NCBI GenBank assembly: GCA_036382515.1
Contig: DASVHQ010000095.1
Coordinates: 1 to 12,795, forward strand
From: JADGRF01 sp036382515
GTDB lineage: Bacteria > Myxococcota_A > Polyangia > Polyangiales > JAFGIB01
Length of the DNA: 12,795 nt
Reading direction: 5' to 3'
A model generated the notes under the pieces. The model was not told the DNA's origin and ran no database searches. It saw only the letters and a list, made by a program, of their open reading frames with translations. Below, in pieces: positions 1 through 10,927 of the stretch (positions are counted from its first letter, which is position 1; each line of letters opens with the position of its first letter). Made by a program: the position numbers and the translations under genes.

Positions 1-117
1 ACCGGCCCAGCCGAAGTGGATCTCCAGCACCTGACCGACGTTCATGCGGCTCGGAACGCCGAGCGGATTGAGCACCACGTCGACCGGCGTGGCCAACGTG
101 ATGTGGCCCAAGCGCTC

Positions 118-124
<7 letters not shown>
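1..124. other. Scrambled left end: inverted rpoB and rpoC fragments (probable chimera)
   Basis: Read on the minus strand, bases 90 to 1 encode 30 residues of conserved RpoB, including NPLGVPSRMNVGQVLEIHFG, a stretch that belongs about 60 residues upstream of the segment starting at 118 (by comparison with E. coli RpoB as I know it). Bases 81-124 are an exact 44-base reverse complement of 941-984 inside rpoC (coding RRERLGHITLATPV). The pieces meet at short shared words: the ACGCCGGTCG type word (82-90 and 121-129 are inverted copies of it) and GCGACGC. A living cell could not use this arrangement as rpoB, so I read it as an amplification or assembly chimera at a sequence end. The plus-strand reading frame that continues rpoB upstream of 118 is therefore nonsense, including the GTG at 16. 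Confidence 0.85.
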
Positions 125-648
<524 letters not shown>

Positions 649-650
649 CC

Positions 651-4817
<4,167 letters not shown>

Positions 4818-4849
4818 TCGAGCGCGCAGGCAGCTGCGCACCCGCACGC

Positions 4850-4883
4850 CGCGCCCTGGTCTCCGCGAGGAGTTCAGGGCGCG
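4850..4883 (+). terminator. Nested hairpin terminator after rpoC
   Basis: CGCGCCCTG (4850-4858) pairs perfectly with CAGGGCGCG (4875-4883), and inside the loop CTCC-GCGA-GGAG adds a second four-base stem with a GNRA-type tetraloop, so the hairpin is close to continuous with a small GT/TT internal loop. It starts 33 bases after the rpoC stop. The following TGTGTTT is only partly T-rich, which is common in high-GC genomes. It probably ends the rpoBC transcript. Confidence 0.75.
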
Positions 4884-4935
4884 TGTGTTTGGGACATGCT
4901 GCGTTTCTGTCCCGGGCGTGCGCGGTGAGGGCGGT

Positions 4936-4954
4936 GCGCGAGTTGCGCTCGCGC
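4936..4954 (+). other. Second small hairpin downstream of rpoC
   Basis: GCGCGAG and CTCGCGC form a perfect seven-base stem around the five-base loop TTGCG, followed by AGATTTGCGC. It could be a backup terminator or a leader structure for the lipoprotein remnant. The arms are simple GC-rich words, so a chance origin is possible. Confidence 0.35.
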
Positions 4955-5070
4955 AGATTTGCGCTTGCGCTCTGCACACTCAGCTCACCGCCTGGTGATT
5001 TGGACTTGCATTTCGGAGTGTTCGGAGCTGCGCGATCTACGGACGGCTCGGGTGATCGCAGCCTTCCCGC

Positions 5071-5075
5071 AGGAG
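5071..5075 (+). promoter_or_regulatory. Shine-Dalgarno of the lipoprotein remnant
   Basis: AGGAG lies eight bases upstream of ATG 5084. It supports 5084 as the original start of the interrupted lipoprotein gene; a second in-frame ATG at 5111 has no comparable site. Confidence 0.6.
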
Positions 5076-5083
5076 TTGTTTCC

Positions 5084-5437
5084 ATGAATGACATCAAAGG
5101 CCGTGAGATAATGAAGCTTTCGGGTTTGGTGCTGGTGCTTGGATAGGGACTCGTGGCTTGCTCAAGCACGCCCAAGGCTTCGGGCACGACGAGCTGCACG
5201 GCCCAGTGCCCGTCCTCATTTCGGTTGCGGGCTGCCCCACAGCCCGACGCCGGTAGACCGTCGGCGTTGCCGACCATGAAATCATTGGATTTTCCGGCGC
5301 CTGCGGTGATGCCGTCGATGTGTCCGCGAGCCGGGTGGATGGACTTTGCGCGCAGTACGGCCAGCCACAGGCCGCGGCAGCCGGCTTGCCGGCTTGCCGG
5401 AGCGGGTGTTTGGCCGCAACGCGGCTACGTGCGCTAG
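5084..5437 (+). pseudogene. Broken lipoprotein gene with amber stop in the signal peptide
   Basis: From ATG 5084, preceded by AGGAG at good spacing, the frame reads a charged n-region (MNDIKGREIMK) and a hydrophobic core LSGLVLVLG. It then meets TAG at 5144-5146 and continues in the same frame as GLVAC, a clear lipobox, then SSTPKASGTTSCTAQC. A lipoprotein signal peptide split by a single stop is the simplest reading; one base change from TGG, TTG, TCG or CAG would explain it. The frame stays open to TAG 5435-5437, but after about residue 35 past the lipobox it becomes arginine- and proline-rich with no recognisable fold, so a frameshift further on is also likely. An open stretch in another frame (about 5293-5529, containing SASRVDGLCAQYGQPQ) may hold displaced sequence. 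No family recognised. An alternative is a non-functional short ORF or a sequencing error at the TAG. Confidence 0.55.
5381..5400 (+). repeat. Short tandem repeat of CCGGCTTG
   Basis: CCGGCTTG occurs twice back to back and is followed by a third partial copy, CCGG. It lies within the degenerate 3' part of the lipoprotein remnant. Eight-base units shift the frame when copy number changes, which could have contributed to decay of that gene. Confidence 0.6.
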
Positions 5438-5491
5438 CGCAGCCCCGTGAGATAGACCCGTTTCCAGAAGGCCCAATTCTTGGCAAGGTGC

Positions 5492-5512
5492 GGGTCTCGA
5501 ATTCCGAGACCC
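5492..5512 (+). terminator. Perfect hairpin in the serA leader
   Basis: GGGTCTCG (5492-5499) and CGAGACCC (5505-5512) form a perfect eight-base stem around the loop AATTC, followed by AGCTATTCAAGG. It ends 19 bases before the serA ATG. It may terminate transcription from the lipoprotein remnant or act as a leader structure affecting serA. There is no T-tract, so an unaided terminator is doubtful. Confidence 0.45.
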
Positions 5513-5531
5513 AGCTATTCAAGGCCTGACC

Positions 5532-6698
5532 ATGATGAAGATCCGCTCCGTCAACAACATCTCCGACCTCGGCCTTTCGCTCCTGAAGGGCACCTTCGAC
5601 ATTACGGAGGCCACTGACGCTTCCGTCCACGGCATCGTACTGCGCAGTCACAAGCTGCCGCCCGAAGAGATGGGCGAGAACCTGTTGGCCGTCGCCCGCG
5701 CGGGCGCTGGCGTGAACAACATCCAGGTCGATCTCTGCACGCAGCGAGGCATCGCCGTCTTCAACACGCCCGGCGCCAACGCCAACGCCGTCAAGGAGCT
5801 GGTGATCGCCGGCCTGCTGATGTCCAGCCGCAAGATCAACGAGGGCGCCGTCGCGCTCCAACAGCTCAGCGACAAGAGCGAAGTGGCCAAGAAGGCCGAG
5901 AAGATCAAGGCCGAGTACGGCGGCCCCGAGATCCTGGGCAAGACGCTCGGCATCGTGGGCCTGGGCGCCATCGGCTCGCTCGTGGCTCAGGCGGCGCTCG
6001 GCATGGGGATGAAGGTCGTCGGCTACGATCCATACCTCTCGGTGGCCAACGCTTGGCGCATTCCCAACCAAGCCGAGCTTGCCGGCAGCCTCGACGCGCT
6101 CCTCGCCAAGGCGGACTACCTCACGCTCCACGTGCCGGCGGTCCGCGAGACCACGGACATGGTGAACGCGGCCCTGATCGCCAAGATGAAGCCCGGCGTG
6201 CGCATCCTCAACTTCGCGCGCGGCGAGATCGTCAAGAACGCCGACCTGCTGGCGGCCATCGAGTCGGGCAAGGTTGCCTACTACCTCACCGACTTCGCCG
6301 AAGAGGTGCTGATGGGCAAGCGGAACGTGCTCTGCTTGCCGCACTTGGGCGCGTCCACGCCCGAGGCCGAGGACAACTGCGCCATCATGGCCTGCGAGGA
6401 GATCCGTGACTACCTGCAGGCCGGCACGGTGCTGAACGCGGTGAACCTGCCGTCGGCCGACCTGCCGCGCAAGTCCGCTTCGCTCACGCGCATCGCGGTT
6501 GTCCACAAGAACGTGCCCAAGATGATCATGCACATCACCGACCTGATCGGCGCAGCGAGCCTCAACATCGCCGACATGGTCAGCTCGAGCCGCGGCGAGA
6601 TGGCCTACACGCTGCTCGACACCAACGCGGCGCCGAGCGGCGAGCTCCTGGCGAAGATGAAGGGCATCGACGGGATCGTTCGGGTACGCGTGATCTGA
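5532..6698 (+). CDS. serA: D-3-phosphoglycerate dehydrogenase, short ACT-domain form
   Basis: Catalyses NAD-dependent oxidation of 3-phosphoglycerate to 3-phosphohydroxypyruvate, the first step of serine biosynthesis in the cytoplasm. At 388 residues it is the short form with one ACT domain and no intervening domain. Residues 1-100 and 275-315 form the substrate-binding half. The Rossmann half has G143-L-G-A-I-G148 and acidic D166, which favours NAD. The catalytic triad of the D-2-hydroxyacid dehydrogenase family appears as R230 (NFARGEIV), E257 or E258 (TDFAEE) and H271 (LPHLGAST). Residues about 318-388 (RIAVVHKNVPKM to RVRVI) have the ACT pattern, which in this family usually binds serine for feedback control; that control is inferred. 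The gene starts with two consecutive ATGs and has only a weak AAGG eight bases upstream. It stands alone between hairpins, with no serC or serB beside it. A related D-2-hydroxyacid dehydrogenase is the only serious alternative. Confidence 0.9.
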   Translation: MMKIRSVNNISDLGLSLLKGTFDITEATDASVHGIVLRSHKLPPEEMGENLLAVARAGAGVNNIQVDLCTQRGIAVFNTPGANANAVKELVIAGLLMSSRKINEGAVALQQLSDKSEVAKKAEKIKAEYGGPEILGKTLGIVGLGAIGSLVAQAALGMGMKVVGYDPYLSVANAWRIPNQAELAGSLDALLAKADYLTLHVPAVRETTDMVNAALIAKMKPGVRILNFARGEIVKNADLLAAIESGKVAYYLTDFAEEVLMGKRNVLCLPHLGASTPEAEDNCAIMACEEIRDYLQAGTVLNAVNLPSADLPRKSASLTRIAVVHKNVPKMIMHITDLIGAASLNIADMVSSSRGEMAYTLLDTNAAPSGELLAKMKGIDGIVRVRVI

Positions 6699-6713
6699 GT
6701 GGGCACAGTCGTC

Positions 6714-6752
6714 GCGCACCGCGGGCCTACGATCCCTCCGCCCGCGGTGTGC
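6714..6752 (+). terminator. GC-rich hairpin after serA
   Basis: GCGCACCGCGGG (6714-6725) pairs with CCCGCGGTGTGC (6741-6752) over twelve positions with a single G-U wobble, around a 15-base loop. It begins 16 bases after the serA stop. No T-tract follows, so it may be a weak or factor-assisted terminator or a 3' stabiliser. Confidence 0.5.
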
Positions 6753-7276
6753 CGGCGCCACAACAGCTTGGCGCGCAAGCCACGCTTGTCCGTGAACGGC
6801 ATTACGAAACCAATACTGCGTGCCCTCTTGGTGACGCAAGAGCATGGGTCGGCGAGCGTAACGCGCGGTGGCGACGCCGCGCCGCGCGCTGCCTTGGACA
6901 CGGCGAGATCAACCGCGCGCTCGGCAGCGCCCCGCGGCAGAGTCTGCTCGGCGCAGTTCGCGCAGGCGACCCACCGACTACTCGATGGGGAGCGCGGTTC
7001 ATGTGGCTTACGCGCAAGCGAGCAGGCTCGCGGGCACGGCGCGGTGTACGGTGAAGCAGGACAACATGAAAGACGAGAGCTGCATCGTCCTCATAGGAAG
7101 CATGCACAGGGGATCGCTCGCGGCGAGCCTCCACAATCACCCAGCGGACGGACTTGGTGTGTGGCTTGGCTCAGGGTTCGCGCGATGCGCAGACAACTCC
7201 GCAGAGGACTTGACCCCGGAGCCGTTTGGCGGCATGGCACGAAGTCGTGACGGCGCACGAGGTCGAACCAGGCAGC
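6753..7276. other. Gene-free stretch upstream of the Mla cluster
   Basis: I see no convincing gene here. Frames on both strands are open for long distances, as expected in GC-rich DNA, but the products are arginine-rich, mutually overlapping and without domains. A small hairpin (GCGAG-CAGG-CTCGC, 7018-7031) is present. The promoter of the mla cluster is likely to lie in this region or nearer mlaE, but I cannot identify clear -35/-10 or sigma-54 elements. Confidence 0.5.
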
Positions 7277-8068
7277 ATGGCGAAGGCGCAGCCGCGCGTC
7301 AGCGCGCTCGCGGGACGGGTCGGCCGGGCGAGCCTCGACTTTGCGGGTAACGTCGGCCACGCGGGATTGTTCTTCGCCCGCTCGCTATCCTTGGTCGTAC
7401 GCCGCCCTTTTCGCTTCGCCCTGGTCGTTGAGCAGGTGCATTTCATCGGCAACCGTTCGCTGATCATCGTCGTGCTCACCAGCGCATTCACCGGTCTGGT
7501 GCTCACGCTCCAAGGCTACAATGCGCTCAAGCGGTTCGGCGCCGAGCGCATGGTCGGTGCCTTGGTCGCGCTGAGCTTGATTCGCGAGCTCGCCCCCGTG
7601 CTCGCAGCGCTGATGATCACCGCGCGTGCCGGCTCAGCGATGGCGGCCACCATCGGTAACATGAACGTCACCGAGCAAATCGATGCCTTGAAGACCATGG
7701 CCATCGACCCATTGAGCTACTTGGTCGCTCCGCGCATCGTGGCGAGCCTCTTGGTCGTGCCCATGTTGACGGCCATCTTCATCCTGGCAGGTCTGGCCGT
7801 TGCGCAAACGTTTGCGGTGAACGTGCTGGGGTTCGATCGTGGGGGCTTCGCCTTCAGTGTGGCGAACGCGATCGAGTGGTCTGACGTCGTGGAAGGGCTG
7901 AGTAAATCGTTGGCATTCGCGATCCTGATGGTCTGGATCGCCACGTATCGCGGTTACCATGCCAGCGGCGGCGCCAAGGGCGTCGGCCTAGCCACGACAC
8001 AGGCCGTCGTCGAGACTTCCGTACTCGTGTTGGCGGTGGACTATATGTTGACCGCGCTGTTCTTCTGA
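7277..8068 (+). CDS. mlaE: MlaE-family lipid ABC transporter permease
   Basis: Integral inner-membrane permease of an MCE-type lipid transporter; it pairs with the ATPase MlaF and anchors the MlaD ring. With ATG 7277 the protein is 263 residues, matching the family length (E. coli MlaE 260). An upstream in-frame TTG at 7226 would add 17 residues that look non-conserved. The diagnostic family block runs from R103-E-L-A-P through A116-R-A-G-S to NMNVTEQIDALKTMAIDP and YLVAPR (128-153), the loop that contacts the ATPase. Hydrophobic segments lie at about 60-80, 95-115, 157-182, 209-226 and 243-262. The N-terminal 45 residues are amphipathic, fitting the interfacial helix of MlaE. No STAS domain is fused to it. 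It is first in a same-strand cluster with mlaD, tolC-like, mlaC and mlaF. Only CAGG is present as a possible ribosome binding site. Confidence 0.9.
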   Translation: MAKAQPRVSALAGRVGRASLDFAGNVGHAGLFFARSLSLVVRRPFRFALVVEQVHFIGNRSLIIVVLTSAFTGLVLTLQGYNALKRFGAERMVGALVALSLIRELAPVLAALMITARAGSAMAATIGNMNVTEQIDALKTMAIDPLSYLVAPRIVASLLVVPMLTAIFILAGLAVAQTFAVNVLGFDRGGFAFSVANAIEWSDVVEGLSKSLAFAILMVWIATYRGYHASGGAKGVGLATTQAVVETSVLVLAVDYMLTALFF

Positions 8069-8208
8069 CTCTGAGGCGATCTCGATGCGCCCGCCCGCGC
8101 AACCGAGCGCGAAGAACCCCAGGACCGTCCCCCCGAACCACCCGAGCCCGAAGACTTCTCGCGGGCGAGCACGTAGTGGAATCGCCGCCGCTGGTTTAGG
8201 CTGCGCGT

Positions 8209-8727
8209 ATGCGACGCTACACGTGGCTCGAGATCTCCGTGGGCCTGTTCGTCATTGCAGGCGGCCTGGCAGTGGCGTACCTGTCGCTCACCCTCGGCGG
8301 TCTTCATGTGGGGCGCGACCCGCGGTACATGCTGAGGGCGCGATTTGCTTCCGTCGGTGATCTCAAGGCGGGCGATCCGGTCAAGTTGGCTGGGGTGACC
8401 GTGGGGGAGGTCACTCACATCACGCTCGCGGACTTCGCAGCTCGCGTCGAGCTCGCGGTCAGCGACGGCGTGAAGCTTCCGACGGACACGATCGCGTCGA
8501 TCAAGACCGCTGGACTCTTGGGCGATGCTTACGTGTCGATCTCGCCGGGCGCCGCGCAAAAGGATCTGCCGCCCGGAGGTCAGATCAGTCGCACGGAGCC
8601 TGCCATCAGCATCATGGATTTGATCGCGAAATATGCGTTTGGATCCCCCGTCTCCGACAACGCGGAGCCGACGCACCACACGCCGAACGAAGCCAAGAAA
8701 TCGCCGTTTTCGGATCCCTTGGAGTGA
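8209..8727 (+). CDS. mlaD: MlaD-like MCE domain protein
   Basis: Periplasmic lipid-binding component anchored in the inner membrane; in the family six MCE domains form a ring with a hydrophobic pore on top of MlaE. The protein has 172 residues (E. coli MlaD 183). A single transmembrane helix covers about 8-30 (WLEISVGLFVIAGGLAVAYL). The MCE domain covers about 39-117, with the typical F-x-S-V-G-D-L-K-A-G-D-P-V-K-L-A-G-V-x-V-G-E-V pattern (46-68) and the LLGDAYVSISPG strand (103-114). After a short helix (SIMDLIAKYAF) the tail from about 146 is polar and probably disordered, so this is the short MlaD type and has no coiled needle or barrel extension. It starts 140 bases after mlaE and ends three bases before the next ATG, so coupling with the TolC-like gene is likely. 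Confidence 0.9.
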   Translation: MRRYTWLEISVGLFVIAGGLAVAYLSLTLGGLHVGRDPRYMLRARFASVGDLKAGDPVKLAGVTVGEVTHITLADFAARVELAVSDGVKLPTDTIASIKTAGLLGDAYVSISPGAAQKDLPPGGQISRTEPAISIMDLIAKYAFGSPVSDNAEPTHHTPNEAKKSPFSDPLE

Positions 8728-8730
8728 CCG

Positions 8731-10176
8731 ATGCGCATGAAGCATGATCTCGATCACGGGCCGCGATGCCGCAGCGCTTCGCGCGAGAACGCCCGGGGCA
8801 TGACCCGCTGCCTGGTTGTGCTCGCAGTGTTGCTGTCTCACGCCATCGTGTGTCGCGCGGAGCCGTTGTCGCGCGGTGGTGCGATTGCGCGAGCCCTGCA
8901 ACAGAACCCGCAACTGGCTGCCGCCCGTGCCGTGGAGGAGCAAGCCGAAGCACGGCAGGCTCAGGCCGGAGCGGCGCGCTGGCCGACCGTAACGATCAGC
9001 GCGGGCGTCGGCCCGTCACTGAAAGCGCGGCTTTTGCCGGGTAGCGCGGTCCAGTCGACCCGAAACGCCTACAGCGACGTCGGCTGGGACGACCTCTCGG
9101 TGGTCGTTGGCGGGCAACTCCAGGTGCTTCAGCCGCTCTACACATTTGGCAAGATCGACCTTCGAGCGCTGGCAACTGAGCACGAGATCCGTGCACGTAA
9201 GGCGCAGACCGAGATGACCCGCGCCGACCTAGCCTTCTGCGTGGCAAGCCTCTACGAGGGGATGCTGTTTGCGCAGGAAACCGAGCGCTTTTTAGCAGAG
9301 ATCCAGCATTGGCTCGATCGCACCATCGAGAGCACCGAGCGGGCGCTGGAGGCCGACACTGGCATCACGGAGCAAGACTTACTGCGCTTGCAGGCTGCGC
9401 TGGCCGCCGCGCAGCTCGGGTGTAATCAGGCGCACGGCGCCCGGCGTCAGGCGCAGGCGGGTCTCGTCGCTTACCTCGGCTTTCCAGCTGGCACCGAGCT
9501 GACCCCAAGCGAGGCCGGTCTCGACCTGCTTCCCACGCCATCCTCCGGCAGCGCCATCCTGATCGAGCTCGCGCGCAAGCAACGGCCGGAGCTGCGCGCG
9601 CTGTCGGAAGGCAGTCAGGCCCTCCGTGCCTTGGCGCAGGCCGAAGCTGCGGGCAACCTTCCGGATTTTTTTGCGTTGGTCTTTCTTTCGGCTGCGTACA
9701 CCCCAGGCCGAGACTTGGTGCAAACGCGCTACGTGCAGGATCCACTCAATGGCTTCTATCCCGGGTTGCTCGTGGGTGCGCGCTGGCAAGTGACCGGCTC
9801 GATGGCGAGTCGACGTGCCGACGAGAAGCAGGCGATGGCACGCGAGCTGGATGCGACTCGGCGCTGGGCCAACGCCGGTCTGCCCGCGCAGGTGACGGCT
9901 GCGCTCGAAGACCTGGAGCGAGCCGGCAAGGACGTCGAGCAGGCAGACAAGGGCGTGATCCGGAGCAAACAATGGATGCTCCGCGCGTCGGCGGATATGT
10001 CGGTCGGGCTAGGCAACACGCGCGAGCTCGCAGATGCGTCGCGCGCCTACGTCGACCTGCGTATCGCATCGTTCGATGCGAGGTACCGACACAATGTCGC
10101 CCTGGCCGCCCTTGCCCGCGCCACCGGTACGCTCAATGGCACACCGGGCGGGTTCTACCCGACGCAAGAGCGTTAG
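8731..10176 (+). CDS. TolC-family outer-membrane channel protein within the Mla cluster
   Basis: A 481-residue protein with the architecture of the outer-membrane efflux (OEP) family: a signal peptide, then two similar halves (about 45-255 and 265-470), each with long alanine- and glutamine-rich helices around beta-barrel strands. Family-like signatures are QPLYTFGKIDLRA (134-146), LYEGMLFAQE (174-183), and near the end VGLGNTRELADASRAYVDLR and YRHNVALAALARATG. Such proteins form trimeric tunnels from periplasm to cell exterior. The start at 8731 has GGAG seven bases upstream and lies three bases after the mlaD stop. It gives an unusually long n-region (about 27 residues), whereas ATG 8800 would give a standard signal peptide (MTRCLVVLAVLLSHAIVCRA) but has a poor ribosome site. 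No RND pump or adaptor gene is near; the neighbours are all mla genes, so a role in lipid traffic is inferred. Substrate unknown. Confidence 0.85.
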   Translation: MRMKHDLDHGPRCRSASRENARGMTRCLVVLAVLLSHAIVCRAEPLSRGGAIARALQQNPQLAAARAVEEQAEARQAQAGAARWPTVTISAGVGPSLKARLLPGSAVQSTRNAYSDVGWDDLSVVVGGQLQVLQPLYTFGKIDLRALATEHEIRARKAQTEMTRADLAFCVASLYEGMLFAQETERFLAEIQHWLDRTIESTERALEADTGITEQDLLRLQAALAAAQLGCNQAHGARRQAQAGLVAYLGFPAGTELTPSEAGLDLLPTPSSGSAILIELARKQRPELRALSEGSQALRALAQAEAAGNLPDFFALVFLSAAYTPGRDLVQTRYVQDPLNGFYPGLLVGARWQVTGSMASRRADEKQAMARELDATRRWANAGLPAQVTAALEDLERAGKDVEQADKGVIRSKQWMLRASADMSVGLGNTRELADASRAYVDLRIASFDARYRHNVALAALARATGTLNGTPGGFYPTQER

Positions 10177-10201
10177 AATTGGACTATTCACGTTAGATCT
10201 C

Positions 10202-10207
10202 AAGGAG
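10202..10207 (+). promoter_or_regulatory. Shine-Dalgarno of mlaC
   Basis: AAGGAG lies nine bases before ATG 10217, which selects this start over the upstream in-frame extension overlapping the TolC-like gene. An ATG at 10209 is too close and in another frame. Confidence 0.65.
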
Positions 10208-10216
10208 CATGGACCG

Positions 10217-10888
10217 ATGTGGTGGAATGAAATGCGCGGCTGCGCGGCACCCCTTGGATCGATCGCGCTGGGCATCACCGTGCTAGTGCTGAGCCTGACC
10301 TCGGCTCGAGCGCAATCACAAGCTCACGCCGCGCCACCGGCGCAAGACGCGCCTGCCGTGCAGTCGCCGGGGCAGCTCATTGCCGAAACCATCGACCAAG
10401 TCTTCAAGCTGCTGCGTGATCCCGAGCTGAAGAAGACTGCGAAGCTCAGGCTGCTCAAGCTGCGCGGGATCGTGGACCGAGCATTCGATTGGGAAGCCAT
10501 GGCGCAAAGCAGTCTCGGGCCTCCCTGGCGCAAGCTCGACGATAAGCAGCGCGCCGAGTTCGTATCGGTATTCAAGGAACTCTTGGCCCAAGAGTACATG
10601 GATGACATCGATCGCTTCCAGGGCAACGAGGAGGTCCAGACCAAGAGCAGTGAGAAGAGTGGTGAGGTCGAGATCGTGAATACCGTGCTCATCACGAGTA
10701 GCCGCGAACAGGTTCCGATGAATTACACTCTGCAAAAGGAGGGGAAACGCTGGGCTGTCGTGGACATGAGTATCGAGGGCGTGAGCCTCGTGAACCACTA
10801 TCGGCAGACGTTTGGCCGCTTTCTGGCGAACAAGCAGTTTCCCGAGTTGATGCAACAGTTGAAGCGGAAGCTTGGCATTCATGAGTGA
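10217..10888 (+). CDS. mlaC: MlaC-like periplasmic phospholipid-binding protein
   Basis: Soluble periplasmic carrier that in known Mla systems shuttles phospholipid between the outer-membrane component and MlaD. The protein has 223 residues. It begins with a Sec signal peptide: hydrophobic core about 12-29, with likely cleavage after A30-R31-A32. An Ala/Pro/Gln-rich linker (33-50) precedes the folded domain. Family features are the early helix GQLIAETIDQVFKLLRD, then FDWEAMAQSSLGPPWRKLDDKQRAEFVSVFKELLAQEY (91-127), matching the Ttg2D/MlaC pattern in which a W-x-x-L/x-x-Q-R-x-x-F-x-x-x-F-x-x-L-L motif is characteristic. Near the C-terminus, RWAVVDMSIEGVSLVNHYRQTF (178-199) is the expected lipid-pocket strand and helix. 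The start is set by AAGGAG. It lies 40 bases after the TolC-like gene and 12 to 39 bases before mlaF, so all are probably one operon. Confidence 0.9.
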   Translation: MWWNEMRGCAAPLGSIALGITVLVLSLTSARAQSQAHAAPPAQDAPAVQSPGQLIAETIDQVFKLLRDPELKKTAKLRLLKLRGIVDRAFDWEAMAQSSLGPPWRKLDDKQRAEFVSVFKELLAQEYMDDIDRFQGNEEVQTKSSEKSGEVEIVNTVLITSSREQVPMNYTLQKEGKRWAVVDMSIEGVSLVNHYRQTFGRFLANKQFPELMQQLKRKLGIHE

Positions 10889-10927
10889 GCGCCGGCGCCC
10901 GTGGTTGGACGACGAGTGCAAGCGCCC

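Noticed and set aside
16..117. N-terminal part of an rpoB frame starting with GTG at 16
   Set aside because: These residues are antisense of rpoB and rpoC fragments and not native protein.
5144..5146. Amber codon read as pyrrolysine or programmed readthrough
   Set aside because: No supporting element is visible, and a charged or bulky residue in the hydrophobic core of a signal peptide would be odd; decay or error is simpler.
5094..6845. A 583-codon minus-strand frame over serA
   Set aside because: It is antisense to a well-conserved dehydrogenase; composition and lack of domains fit a shadow frame.
7235..7250. TGGCAC word resembling the -24 element of a sigma-54 promoter
   Set aside because: The required GC element about five bases further on (TTGC-like) is absent; the sequence there is CGTG.
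6749..7360. Several overlapping arginine-rich open frames on both strands upstream of mlaE
   Set aside because: They are mutually overlapping, have no consistent ribosome sites or domains, and one runs into mlaE out of frame.
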